Positions 8,308 to 15,873 of a stretch of DNA of 23,963 nucleotides are shown piece after piece. The notes under the pieces were generated by a model. The model was not told the DNA's origin and searched no databases. It saw only the letters and a list, made by a program, of their open reading frames with translations. The translations under genes were made by a program, and so were the position numbers. The stretch covers positions 1 through 23,963 of the forward strand of contig CALEKY010000148.1 of NCBI GenBank assembly GCA_937902995.1, in the 5' to 3' direction. This DNA comes from an uncultured Sinobacteraceae bacterium. Its GTDB lineage: Bacteria > Pseudomonadota > Gammaproteobacteria > Steroidobacterales > Steroidobacteraceae. Positions within the stretch are counted from its first letter, which is position 1, and each line of letters opens with the position of its first letter.

Positions 8308-8316
8308 CTCCCTCCT
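8308..8316 (-). promoter_or_regulatory. strong ribosome-binding site for the hybrid kinase
   Basis: AGGAGGGAG on the minus strand, seven bases before the ATG at 8300. It decides this start over the upstream in-frame ATG at 8363. Confidence 0.8.
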
Positions 8317-8450
8317 ACGGAGTGGTTTGGATGCGCCAGGAGGAGGAATGCGGCGCGGTCCAACGGCTGCAGACTAGTGGAACGCCATGCACGAGAATGG
8401 CGCGGCAGGTCTCGCCGTCAGCGCGATACCGATTTTTGCCCAAGCAAGAT

Positions 8451-8476
8451 TCAGGCGTTGCCTTAACAACGCCTGA
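8451..8476 (-). other. perfect 10-bp stem-loop between TPR gene and kinase gene
   Basis: TCAGGCGTTG (8451-8460) pairs fully with CAACGCCTGA (8467-8476) around a six-base loop. No T tract follows directly on either strand. It is the second hairpin downstream of the TPR gene and upstream of the kinase start, so it could help termination, protect the 3' end, or act in the kinase leader. Confidence 0.55.
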
Positions 8477-8526
8477 TCGGAAATGAGACGGCGGTCGCTT
8501 GAATGCGCTTCGCCGGGAGGGATTCT

Positions 8527-8562
8527 GCGCTGCAGCAACCTGCAATCAGGTCGCTGCAGCGC
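8527..8562 (-). terminator. 16-bp stem-loop just after the TPR gene, no U tract
   Basis: GCGCTGCAGCAACCTG (8527-8542) pairs with the segment at 8547-8562 with one mismatch, closing a four-base CAAT loop. It lies about 11 bp past the TPR gene's stop codon. There is no T run after it in the direction of transcription, so it is either a tail-less terminator or a 3'-end stabilising hairpin. Confidence 0.6.
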
Positions 8563-8573
8563 CGGGAGCTAGC

Positions 8574-9821
8574 TCAGACGCGCAGCGACCACAGCTCGGC
8601 GAGCGTGCTCCATTCGGAATCCTTGCTGACTGCGCGGAACGCCTGGCGTGCTTGATCCTTCTGGCCCTTCTTGAGATAGGCCACGCCCAGATCGATCTGC
8701 GCCTCGTCGACATCCGTGACGCCGCCGCGCTTGATTCCGCGCTGGAGCGCTGCGATCGCGGCGTCGTAATCGCCTGCACCCAGGTAGGCCTGCCCGAGTG
8801 CCACATCGGCCTGTCCGCTTGCAGCGGCTTCCGTTTGCTTCGCGAGCTGCGGCAGTTGCTTCTTCATCGCTTCGGCGCGCTGCTTGGCCGCCTGGAACAG
8901 ACGGTCGTAACGGCCCTGTTGAGCTTTGTCGTCGCTCTTGAGGATGCCGTTATCCATACCTTCCTGGATGATCTGCACGGCCTCGATGGGCGCGTTGCCC
9001 ACCTTCTCGTCCATCGCGAGCTGGGCGAACTCGTAGTAGTCGCGGTCGCGCTTGAGCACGCCGGCTTCGCGCATCAAGCGGAAATAGCCCAGATCCACGC
9101 GATCCGAACCTTTGCCGCGCACATTGGCGAGCAGCGTGCTCCAGTCGTCCGGCTTGTTGTAATGACGAACGAGCTTCTTGAGCGCCTCGGTGGCGCCGGC
9201 CTTGTCGTTCAACTTGGTGTAGCTGTCATAGACCAGCCGCAGCCAGTCCTCCTTCGGCTTCTGCCCGGCACGTTCGACGCGCGTGGCAAGCGCAGACATC
9301 GTCGCGGCAGCGTTCTTGTAGTCGTTGGAGAGGTAGTAGGCCTGGCCGAGCACCAACGCGGCGTCCTGATTGCCCGGGTTCTTGTCATAGAGCTGCTTCG
9401 AGTACTTGATCGCTTTGTCGTACTGCTTGAGCTGGAAGAACATCTGCGCCAGCGACTGCGTGCGCGTCGGCACTTCGTTCGCCGGCATCTGCCCGGAGTT
9501 GAGCATGCGCTCGTAAACGACCGCCGCCTCGCCCATCTTCTTCTGCGAGAACAGCACATAGGCAAGGAAGTTGTCGATCTGATACTCGTCGTAAGCGGTC
9601 TTGCCGCTCTGCGCCTGAGCCTCTTTGATCTTCTCCAGAGCGACGTTCCACTGGCCTTTCTTGGTGGCGTCCTGAGCTGCTTTCAGCGCTTTCGCCACAC
9701 CCACACTCAGCTGCTGGCCGCCCTGCTCAGCTGCGCTGACGGCAGTGACGACGCCCATCGAAATACCGGCTGCAGCAGTACCGATAAGCGCTACCGCCAG
9801 AACACTCCTCAACATCGACAT
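8574..9821 (-). CDS. secreted tetratricopeptide-repeat protein
   Basis: A 415-residue exported protein made largely of TPR helix pairs. Residues 1-31 look like a signal peptide (hydrophobic core SVLAVALIGTAAAG, then VSAAEQ), suggesting a periplasmic location. TPR-like units are clear around FFQLKQYDKAIKYSKQLYDKNPG, ALVLGQAYYLSNDYKNAA and near the end ALGQAYLGAGDYDAAIAAL and DLGVAYLKKGQKDQARQAF (quoted as separate segments). TPR proteins act as scaffolds; no catalytic domain is visible, so the function is unknown. The start at 9821 is chosen because GAGGGGG lies six bases upstream; the ORF opens five codons earlier. A CRP-type palindrome lies about 105 bp upstream. It is a single gene with two hairpins downstream. 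Confidence 0.85.
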   Translation of the reverse strand: MSMLRSVLAVALIGTAAAGISMGVVTAVSAAEQGGQQLSVGVAKALKAAQDATKKGQWNVALEKIKEAQAQSGKTAYDEYQIDNFLAYVLFSQKKMGEAAVVYERMLNSGQMPANEVPTRTQSLAQMFFQLKQYDKAIKYSKQLYDKNPGNQDAALVLGQAYYLSNDYKNAAATMSALATRVERAGQKPKEDWLRLVYDSYTKLNDKAGATEALKKLVRHYNKPDDWSTLLANVRGKGSDRVDLGYFRLMREAGVLKRDRDYYEFAQLAMDEKVGNAPIEAVQIIQEGMDNGILKSDDKAQQGRYDRLFQAAKQRAEAMKKQLPQLAKQTEAAASGQADVALGQAYLGAGDYDAAIAALQRGIKRGGVTDVDEAQIDLGVAYLKKGQKDQARQAFRAVSKDSEWSTLAELWSLRV

Positions 9822-9827
9822 GTACGA

Positions 9828-9834
9828 CCCCCTC
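9828..9834 (-). promoter_or_regulatory. ribosome-binding site of the TPR gene
   Basis: GAGGGGG on the minus strand, six bases before the ATG at 9821. It decides the start over the ATG at 9836. Confidence 0.7.
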
Positions 9835-9925
9835 AACTACTTGAGAACAAGGCATCAAGTTCGATCCCCGTCGCGGGCGGCGGGTTCCCGGATCGACTCG
9901 ATGCGGTGCACTTTGCTCGAGATGT

Positions 9926-9941
9926 TGTGATGGATCTCACC
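9926..9941. promoter_or_regulatory. CRP-type binding palindrome
   Basis: TGTGA, six bases (TGGATC), then TCACC. This matches the established CRP/Clp consensus TGTGA-N6-TCACA at nine of ten positions. It is centred about 112 bp before the TPR start, a position compatible with class I activation if the promoter lies between. Seen by eye only; a chance match is possible. Confidence 0.45.
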
Positions 9942-10500
9942 GCAGCCGACTGACGTTGCGGTGCCGCACGCACTCGAGACGAACACGCTCGACGAGCACC
10001 AATCAGGGCATCGCCGAACACCGATTCAGGATGACGATCGCACGACCGATACGACGCATCCTCTACCGAGCGAAGTTCGTAATCGGCCTATGGTAACGCG
10101 ACGAGCGCACATGGGCGACATCGCCGGCCGGTCGATAAAGCGGACCGGACGACGTAGGGGTCAGCGCGAAACCTCGCCGCCCCTCGCACCCGGGTGTGGA
10201 TCGCGCGCAAGCGGCATCGCTTGCTGCCGTAACACACCATGGCTCCCTCGAAGGATGCCACGGTCTTAACCGATTTTTACAGTCTCGCGTACCGAGTCCG
10301 CTACGTCTTCGATGACTCAACACGCCTCGAGGACGGCTTTCGGGCACGATCGATGCAGCCGTTTGGTGCAGAAACATAGGGGATTCGGCATTCATGCACC
10401 GCGTCGAAGCACCGCGGGCGATGCGTGACCGAAATGTGATTCGCGCGATGGCTGCGCAGCGCTTGGCCGCGCGCCGTCGCAAGCGGGAACTCCGGTCATG

Positions 10501-10534
10501 GCCGCGAAGCGCCGCATGATGGATGCTTCGCGGC
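10501..10534 (-). terminator. stem-loop after outer-membrane barrel gene
   Basis: GCCGCGAAGC (10501-10510) pairs perfectly with GCTTCGCGGC (10525-10534) around a 14-base loop. It lies 21 bp past the barrel gene's stop. No U tract follows in that direction, so it is a possible tail-less terminator. Confidence 0.45.
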
Positions 10535-10555
10535 GCCTCGCGGGCCGAATGCCGG

Positions 10556-11113
10556 CTAGATACCGATCTGGACGACGAACGAAACGGCCCGCGCGCGGCC
10601 GAAATCATAGTCGCCCTGCTTGTAGTTCAAGCCCAGCGTCAACGCGCGCGAAACCTTTCGCGCGATCGTTGCTTCGTACGTGTACTCGTAGCCGCGCAAC
10701 TCCCGATCGTCGTCATCGTTGAAATCGAAAAGGCCTTTGTCGCTGCGTAGCTTCCAGCGCGCACGACTCACTTTCGGTATGAGCCGCCAACCGTCGCCGA
10801 GCTCGAACTGATAGCCGACCGCGACGTAGCGCTGCGAGAGACTGAACTCTTCGTCGTCATCGAAGATTTCGACATTGCCGTACGAATCGGCGCCCACTTC
10901 GAACACGATGCCGATCGGTGTCAGGACACCGAAGCTGACTCCGAGACCGTAGGTATCCGTCTCGTGCAAACCATCGACGCCCTCGAATGCATCGAGCTTG
11001 AGCTCGCCCTGACCGATTCGCGGCGTGATCTGAAACTCGCTCGACTCGGCTCCAAGCGCCGGCTGGACCGCCGCCCCGAGCGCAAGCACGACCGCCAAGA
11101 ACGTCGTTCGCAT
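10556..11113 (-). CDS. small outer-membrane beta-barrel protein
   Basis: A 185-residue exported protein. Residues 1-21 form a Sec signal peptide (MRTTFLAVVLALGAAVQPALG, cut before AESSEF). The mature part is about 164 residues with alternating hydrophobic/polar strands and aromatic residues: YGLGVSFGVL, IGIVFEVGADSY, RYVAVGYQFELG, YEYTYEATIARKVS, LTLGLNYKQGDYDF and the final AVSFVVQIGI. This pattern, with acidic loops such as FNDDDDRE, fits an eight-stranded porin-like barrel in the outer membrane. The family and substrate are not recognised. The start at 11113 is set by the signal peptide and GGAGG five bases upstream; the open frame extends 88 codons further without coding character. It is divergent from the XRE regulator gene, which may control it. 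Confidence 0.8.
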   Translation of the reverse strand: MRTTFLAVVLALGAAVQPALGAESSEFQITPRIGQGELKLDAFEGVDGLHETDTYGLGVSFGVLTPIGIVFEVGADSYGNVEIFDDDEEFSLSQRYVAVGYQFELGDGWRLIPKVSRARWKLRSDKGLFDFNDDDDRELRGYEYTYEATIARKVSRALTLGLNYKQGDYDFGRARAVSFVVQIGI

Positions 11114-11118
11114 GTGAA

Positions 11119-11123
11119 CCTCC
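11119..11123 (-). promoter_or_regulatory. ribosome-binding site of the barrel gene
   Basis: GGAGG on the minus strand, five bases before the ATG at 11113. Together with the signal peptide it rejects the much longer open frame reaching 11377. Confidence 0.75.
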
Positions 11124-11354
11124 ATCGTCCTTACAGCGCGCGATGCGCGCGATCCGCGGCCACCGTAATGCGCGAGCAAGAGACCGCCAACGAAGCAACG
11201 AGAAGTGGCGAAATCCGATACCGGAAGGAGCAAAAGGCGCGACCCATTCGGCCCCCGTTCATCCAAGCCACGCAACGATGGACACTCTTCGCGCGGCCGG
11301 ACAATTCGCCGGTTGCGTTGATCTTTCAAGCACGATCTTTGACGGGACGTCGAC

Positions 11355-12113
11355 GTGAGCGAAAGCACCCAAATCATCGAAGCCTTGAAACGTAGCTTGA
11401 AGACGCGCGGCCTGACCTATCGCGACTTGGCGCCGAAACTCGGGCTGAGCGAAGCGACGATCAAGCGCGTCTTCTCCGAAGAGACGTTCTCGCTGCAGCG
11501 TCTCGAGGCGATCTGCGCCGCAATCGGCATGACGATGAGCGAGCTCGTGAAGATGGCAGCCGAAGCGCGCGAGCCGCGCTCGCAATACTTGAGCCTCGAG
11601 CAGGAGCACCTGCTCGCAAGCGATTCGCGGTTACTTGCATGCTTTTACCTGCTGCTGAACGGGCGCAGCTCCGAAGAGATTGCGAAACGCATGGGACTTG
11701 CCGAGCGGGAGCTGCGAGCGCTGTACGTCAAGCTCGATGCAGCGCGATTGATCGAGCTGCAACCGCGTCTGCGCGTGCGGCTACGCGTCGGGCCTGTGAT
11801 CTCGTGGCGCACGGACGGGCCGGTGCACCGCGTCTACGAGAAGCAGGTCAAAGCAGAGTTTCTCCAATCCGAGTTCCAGGGCGCCTATGAGAAGCTGCTG
11901 TTCCGCTCTGCCGAGCTCTCGGATGCGTCGGCGAAGATCTTGCTCCGCAAGCTCGAGCAGCTCGCCAAGGACTTCGCCGAGTTCGCCCGGCTCGACGTCA
12001 CCGTCCCCGCTGACGAAAAGAACAATGTCGGCATGTTGATCGCCTTCCGGCCCTGGACCTTTTCGATGTTCGACGGTTTGGGACGCGCGAGCGCGCCGCG
12101 AAGCGCGGCGTAG
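11355..12113 (+). CDS. XRE-family transcriptional regulator with unknown C-terminal domain
   Basis: A 252-residue DNA-binding protein starting at GTG. Residues about 8-65 form a Cro/CI-type helix-turn-helix (LTYRDLAPKLGLSEATIKRVF, shown in part as RDLAPKLGLSEATIKRV, then LQRLEAICAAIGM). From about 82 a second region follows: YLLLNGRSSEEIAKRMGL resembles a second helix-turn-helix, and the rest (120-252) is a helical/strand region rich in Arg and Glu without a known ligand-binding fold. This two-part layout, with a standard N-terminal DNA-binding domain and a larger uncharacterised C-terminus, suggests a dimeric sensor-regulator. It is divergent from the barrel gene across 241 bp, a usual arrangement for local control. 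The last codons form a 7-bp stem (12094-12110) and the TAG opens a purine heptad tract. Confidence 0.82.
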   Translation: MSESTQIIEALKRSLKTRGLTYRDLAPKLGLSEATIKRVFSEETFSLQRLEAICAAIGMTMSELVKMAAEAREPRSQYLSLEQEHLLASDSRLLACFYLLLNGRSSEEIAKRMGLAERELRALYVKLDAARLIELQPRLRVRLRVGPVISWRTDGPVHRVYEKQVKAEFLQSEFQGAYEKLLFRSAELSDASAKILLRKLEQLAKDFAEFARLDVTVPADEKNNVGMLIAFRPWTFSMFDGLGRASAPRSAA

Positions 12114-12145
12114 GAAATGGGAAAGGGAGAAGGGAAAGGGGAAAG
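12111..12145 (+). repeat. purine heptad tract, GGGAAAG family, starting at XRE stop
   Basis: Five 7-bp units can be read: TAGGAAA at 12111, TGGGAAA at 12118, GGGAGAA at 12125, GGGAAAG at 12132 and GGGAAAG at 12139. The XRE stop codon is the first triplet. A short pyrimidine stretch (CCTTCCCCC, near 12158-12166) may be a vestigial inverted arm. Because units are all purine, period 7 is less certain here than in the other families. Confidence 0.65.
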
Positions 12146-12188
12146 TTGAGCAATCGACCTTCCCCCTGTGACTCCATCGAACGTGGGT

Positions 12189-12686
12189 TCAGGCGTGCGA
12201 CACCTTCATCGCGCCGATGCCTTTCAACGTGCGCTTTGCGATCTCCTGTTCTTCGTCCGCTTCGCACGTGACACCGACCAGCACCGAGCCTTTCTCGAGC
12301 GCATCCTCATAGTGCTTGATCTCGTGCTCGGGCATCGCCGCACCGATCAATCCGCCTAACACGCCGCCGGTTGCTGCACCCGCACCGGCACCGGCCAGGG
12401 CAGCTGCCAACGGTCCAGCAATCAAGATGCCCGCGCCTCCCGTCGCGATGGTACCGACAGCCGTCAGGCCGGCGACCAATGCACCGAGCGCGCCGCCGCC
12501 TGCGGCGCCAAGCCCAAATCCCTCCGCAGCTTTGCTGCCCGGCTCGACGGTGAACGCATCCCGGTCGAACCGGTCGCCCGTCAGCAAACTGATGTCCTCG
12601 CCTGGAACGCCTTGCGCTTCGAGCGCTTGCACTGCAATTGCCGCCTGCCGCGGCGAGTCGAACAATCCCGTCACCACCGTAGTCAT
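12189..12686 (-). CDS. glycine-zipper general-stress-type protein
   Basis: A 165-residue protein. Residues 1-40 (TTVVTGLFDSPRQAAIAVQA and GVPGEDISLL) form a ferredoxin-like alpha/beta segment of the kind seen in general stress protein 17M/YflT-like proteins. The centre (about 55-120) is a long Gly/Ala-rich stretch with GAAGGGALGALVAG and GAGAGAATGGVLGGLIGAA, a glycine zipper that probably inserts in membranes. The C-terminal part (HYEDALEKGSVLVGVTCEAD) resembles the second half of the alpha/beta domain that closes around the zipper. These proteins are often stress induced, but their molecular role is not established. The start at 12686 is preceded by GAGG about nine bases upstream. It lies downstream of, and convergent with, the XRE gene, and 119 bp after the stop of the acyl-CoA synthetase gene on the same strand. 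Confidence 0.78.
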   Translation of the reverse strand: MTTVVTGLFDSPRQAAIAVQALEAQGVPGEDISLLTGDRFDRDAFTVEPGSKAAEGFGLGAAGGGALGALVAGLTAVGTIATGGAGILIAGPLAAALAGAGAGAATGGVLGGLIGAAMPEHEIKHYEDALEKGSVLVGVTCEADEEQEIAKRTLKGIGAMKVSHA

Positions 12687-12805
12687 GTGCGCATCCTCGT
12701 CAAAGAGCGCGCGATATACGCACTCTCGAGAGCAACGCGACCGCGATGAGCGAGTTCCGAAGGTTGATGTCGTCCGTTTGCGCGCGGCACTTCGTCGGCG
12801 CGCGA

Positions 12806-14608
12806 TCATTCCTTCGGCGTGATCACCTCGGCATCCACCGGTTCTGCGTACAAGCGCGCAACATCGTCCGTCCGACGCTCCAGCACGCGACGTTGATTGA
12901 TCGATCGCTTGTCCGTGATCTCTCCGGCTTCGGGCGACGGCGGCTCTCGAAGAACCAGCATGCGCGCGATCGTGCTAGCGCTGCCCTGCCGTGCGGCATT
13001 GAACGCGGCGAGCTTCTCCGCAAGCGCTGCGCGCGTCGCCGGCGAATCTGCAACATTGAGCCACAGCAAAGCGCCGAGATACGGCTTGTTCGGTGCGCAG
13101 ATGACCGCGTCGAACACGAGCGGCGCAAGTGCCGCCACGAGATCGCGACGCAGAATGCTCGCTTGCACCCACGTGCCCGACAACAACTTGAAGTCCTCGG
13201 CGACCCGGCCGGCGTATTCGAGCCCTTCGATCGGGTCCTGCGGATTGACCCACCGCACGGCATCGCCCGTCCTGAAGTAGCCCTCCTCGTCGAACGCTTC
13301 CGCATTGAGCTCGTCGTTGCGGAAATAGCGCGGCATCACTTGCGGACCCTTGATGCGCAGCTCGAACCGATCGCTCATCGGCACGAGCTTCAAGGTCACA
13401 CCGGGCTGCGGCAAGCCGACCAAGCCGGTGCGCGTCGTGTTCCAGTAAACGGCAATACCCGTCGCCGACGTCTCGGTCATTCCCCAACCGGTGCCGAACG
13501 GCAATCGCTCGCCGAGCTCCTGAACAGCAAGTTTCTGCATGCGCTCCCACAGCGGCTGCGGCAGCAGTGCTCCGCCGTAGGACAGCCACCTGAGATTCTT
13601 GAAGAACTTGCGCCGCAAATCGGCATCGCGTTCGAGCGCTTCCGCGAGCATCGGATACACGCTCGGCACGCAGCCGAAGCCGGTCGGCGAAATCTCGCGC
13701 AGATTCTCGATCGTTGCCTCGAACTGGCCCGGAAGCGGCCGGCCATCGTCGATGTACAGCGATCCGGCGAGCGCCATCGTGCCGTTCAACTGCGAATTGC
13801 CGCCGTACGTGTGATGCCACGGCAGCCAATCGACGATCGTGTGCACGAGATCTTCGCGATACGGCTCGCTGACGAGCCTGATCATCTGCACTGCAGCCGC
13901 GAGATTGCCGTGCGTGTTGATGACACCTTTCGGTTTACCGGTCGAGCCGGACGTGAGCAGAATCTTTGCGATCGTGTCGCTCGTGATCGCCTTACGACGC
14001 TCGGCCACCGCCGCCTCGTCGACTTCGCTCAGGAGCTCATCGAAAGTGCGGCCGGTCAAAATGCGCCGCCCAGGCGCGCTAGCGAATTCCAGTGCGCGCG
14101 CGAATCGATCTTCATCGCGCGCATATACCAAGCCCGGTTCGATCAGTTCGATCGCATAGCCGAGTCGGCCCAAATCGTTGCTCAACGAATATGTCGGCGA
14201 CACAGGGATGACTGGCGCGCCGGCTCGCAGCGCACCGAACGTGAGAAGCGCATGTTCGATGCTGTTCTCCGAGAGAATCATCACGCCCGGCCGATCCGGA
14301 CCGAAACCGTTGCGGATCAACCAAGTCGCAATCGCGGCTGTCTTCTGCCATGCGTCGGCGTAAGTGAGTCGGCGCCATTCGCGGCGCTCGTCCCGTTCCG
14401 CCAGGAAAATCGTATCGGGTCTAATATCCTTGGCTCGCTCCAAGTACTCGATGAGCGTCGGCAGTCCGGGCTCGTACGGAATCGCGCAACTCAAATACAC
14501 GACGCCATCTTTGGAATCGCGCACTTCGATCCGCGGCTGAGGCCGATCGAGTGTCCGCATCGGAATGTCGTCGGTTGCTGGAGCCTTGACTGACATGGTC
14601 AGAATCAT
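12806..14608 (-). CDS. fcs: feruloyl-CoA synthase-like acyl-CoA synthetase
   Basis: A 600-residue adenylate-forming enzyme closest in pattern to feruloyl-CoA synthases. Such enzymes activate hydroxycinnamates (ferulate, coumarate, caffeate) with ATP and CoA. Core motifs: the phosphate-binding loop LLTSGSTGKPKGVINTHGN (217-235), WLPWHHTYGGN (261-271), GWGMTETS (374-381), YFRTGD (444-449) and the hinge GRVAEDFKLLSGTWV (467-481), whose AEDFKL…GTWV form is characteristic of Fcs rather than of general acyl-CoA ligases. The catalytic lysine is Lys567 in ITDKRSINQR; Fcs usually has Gly after the lysine, here Arg. The start at 14608 has GGAG nine bases upstream; Met5 is an alternative. It is divergent from a secreted esterase. 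No hydratase/aldolase or vanillin dehydrogenase gene is nearby, so ferulate as substrate is inferred. Confidence 0.8.
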   Translation of the reverse strand: MILTMSVKAPATDDIPMRTLDRPQPRIEVRDSKDGVVYLSCAIPYEPGLPTLIEYLERAKDIRPDTIFLAERDERREWRRLTYADAWQKTAAIATWLIRNGFGPDRPGVMILSENSIEHALLTFGALRAGAPVIPVSPTYSLSNDLGRLGYAIELIEPGLVYARDEDRFARALEFASAPGRRILTGRTFDELLSEVDEAAVAERRKAITSDTIAKILLTSGSTGKPKGVINTHGNLAAAVQMIRLVSEPYREDLVHTIVDWLPWHHTYGGNSQLNGTMALAGSLYIDDGRPLPGQFEATIENLREISPTGFGCVPSVYPMLAEALERDADLRRKFFKNLRWLSYGGALLPQPLWERMQKLAVQELGERLPFGTGWGMTETSATGIAVYWNTTRTGLVGLPQPGVTLKLVPMSDRFELRIKGPQVMPRYFRNDELNAEAFDEEGYFRTGDAVRWVNPQDPIEGLEYAGRVAEDFKLLSGTWVQASILRRDLVAALAPLVFDAVICAPNKPYLGALLWLNVADSPATRAALAEKLAAFNAARQGSASTIARMLVLREPPSPEAGEITDKRSINQRRVLERRTDDVARLYAEPVDAEVITPKE

Positions 14609-14798
14609 CGCTGAGCGCTCCGAGTGTTGTCGCGAACGGACATCCTAGTAGATCGAGTACTGCAACGGCCGCAGCCACAACAATTCTAAACTCGCGGGAA
14701 AGCCGATGAACTGGCGGTCAAAGGCGGTCGAGGGCCATACTTCCTTTGCTGTCGGTCGGCGGTTCAAGAATTCAGAGGATGCCGACGTTTCAATTGAC

Positions 14799-14804
14799 GA
14801 GGGG
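14799..14804 (+). promoter_or_regulatory. ribosome-binding site of the secreted hydrolase
   Basis: GAGGGG seven bases before the ATG at 14812. With the signal peptide, it places the start 22 codons inside the longest open frame. Confidence 0.75.
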
Positions 14805-14811
14805 ATTCCAG

Positions 14812-15867
14812 ATGGAACACAGATTCAATCGCGGCCGCAGGCTTGCCGCCGCTGCCATGTTGCTCGGACTGGCAGGTCTCGCACATGCGCAAGACAAACC
14901 GATCGTCTTCAACGCTGCTTGTCCGCTGCCGCCGGCGTTGCACTGTCCGGACAACGATTGCCCCGGCGCAGTGATCATCAATCCAGGTCAGGTCGTCGAG
15001 ATGAAGACGCGGCGGACGTACTTCCTGGACTATCCGTGCGAACTGAAGCAAGGCGAGAAGGTGACGTTCATTCTCAATCTGCACGGCGGCGGCTCGTTCG
15101 GCAACTGGCAACGCCACTATTTCCCGGCGATGGACTTCAAGGACAAGTACCGGCTCGTCGTTGCCACGCCGAATTCGCCCGTTCGTGCCTGGAGCGAGGT
15201 GGACGATGCCTATCTGCAGAACATAGTGAACACGGTCGTCGACCAGATCGGCAAGGAGAACATTCGCGCCTTCTGGCTCGTCGGCCACTCGCAGGGCGGC
15301 CTCACTTCGAATCGGCTCATCCGCACGGAGTTCTTCAAAGCGCGTGCCGACGGTTTCGTGAGCCTTTCGGGCGGACGCCTCGGCGGCAATCCCGAACGCG
15401 CCAGCGCGCCCCGTCCCTCGGTGCCCGCCGGCTCGGTCACCGCGACCGTGCTCAATGCAGGCTCACTGGCTGCTGCGGTGGCCGCGTTGCGCGAATTGCC
15501 GGACGGCGAGTTCTCGCACATCTACGCGACGGGCGAACGCGAAGTGAAGGGCGCTGTTCCGGAAACCTCGGAATGGGCCAAGCGCCTCGGCTGCGGCGCG
15601 CGCGGACCGGCTCGCGAAGTCGAGGACACCAAGCCCGGCTACGTTTACGACGGCTCGCAGCTCAGAAACCTGAACCCCTCATGGGGCCTGTTGCCGGCGG
15701 GCGGCAAAGCGCAAATCTTCGAATTCCCGAACTGCAAGAACGGCTACGTCGTCGCTGACGTCGTGCGACTGCAAAAGGGGCACACCGAAGGCCTGGAGCC
15801 CAACATCACCGAGGAGATCATCAAGCTGATCCTCAAGGCGCCGGGCGGGAAGATTCAGAAGCTGTGA
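14812..15867 (+). CDS. secreted alpha/beta hydrolase (esterase/PHB-depolymerase-like)
   Basis: A 351-residue exported hydrolase. Residues 1-26 form a signal peptide (MLLGLAGLAHA, cut before QDKP). The alpha/beta-hydrolase fold shows an oxyanion-hole HGGG at 91-94 after a strand (VTFILNL), the nucleophile elbow GHSQGG with Ser160, and a likely catalytic His324 in KGHTEGLEPN. The acid is not assigned. Six cysteines (37, 45, 50, 76, 261, 308) suggest disulfides in the periplasm or outside. The pattern resembles the LpqC/PHB-depolymerase and feruloyl-esterase group, which cleave esters of polymers or of hydroxycinnamate-sugar conjugates. Its divergence from the feruloyl-CoA-synthase-like gene across about 200 bp favours an ester of an aromatic acid as substrate, an inference. 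A 17-bp hairpin, a heptad array and an intrinsic terminator follow. Confidence 0.8.
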   Translation: MEHRFNRGRRLAAAAMLLGLAGLAHAQDKPIVFNAACPLPPALHCPDNDCPGAVIINPGQVVEMKTRRTYFLDYPCELKQGEKVTFILNLHGGGSFGNWQRHYFPAMDFKDKYRLVVATPNSPVRAWSEVDDAYLQNIVNTVVDQIGKENIRAFWLVGHSQGGLTSNRLIRTEFFKARADGFVSLSGGRLGGNPERASAPRPSVPAGSVTATVLNAGSLAAAVAALRELPDGEFSHIYATGEREVKGAVPETSEWAKRLGCGARGPAREVEDTKPGYVYDGSQLRNLNPSWGLLPAGGKAQIFEFPNCKNGYVVADVVRLQKGHTEGLEPNITEEIIKLILKAPGGKIQKL

Positions 15868-15873
15868 CGTTTC

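Larger units (their letters stand above)
9822..10555. other. 734-bp gap between TPR gene and outer-membrane barrel gene
   Basis: No convincing gene is seen. Open frames on both strands here give arginine/serine-rich translations without any recognisable motif and look like GC-driven chance ORFs. The visible content is a TPR ribosome-binding site, a CRP-type palindrome (9926-9941) and a perfect 10-bp inverted repeat (10501-10534). The remaining middle part (about 9950-10490) is unexplained and could be a decayed gene or an unrecognised RNA. Confidence 0.5.

Noticed and set aside
8499..9953. 484-codon open frame on the plus strand
   Set aside because: It is antisense to the TPR gene, whose signal peptide, ribosome-binding site and repeats are convincing; the plus translation has no motif.
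10063..10608. 181-codon minus-strand ORF in the 9822-10555 gap
   Set aside because: Arg/Ser-rich, no motif, no ribosome-binding site, and overlaps the end of the barrel gene.
11126..11160. GCGC-rich palindrome (near GCGCGCGATGCGCGCG) as an operator for the XRE regulator
   Set aside because: Alternating GC runs like this arise easily in such GC-rich DNA and the real binding motif is unknown.
11998..12267. minus-strand ORF through the purine heptad tract
   Set aside because: Its LLPFPFP-like stretch is only the translation of the repeat; it overlaps two better genes.
12746..14593. 615-codon open frame on the plus strand
   Set aside because: Antisense to the feruloyl-CoA-synthase-like gene; its Arg/His-rich translation is the usual product of GC-rich antisense frames.
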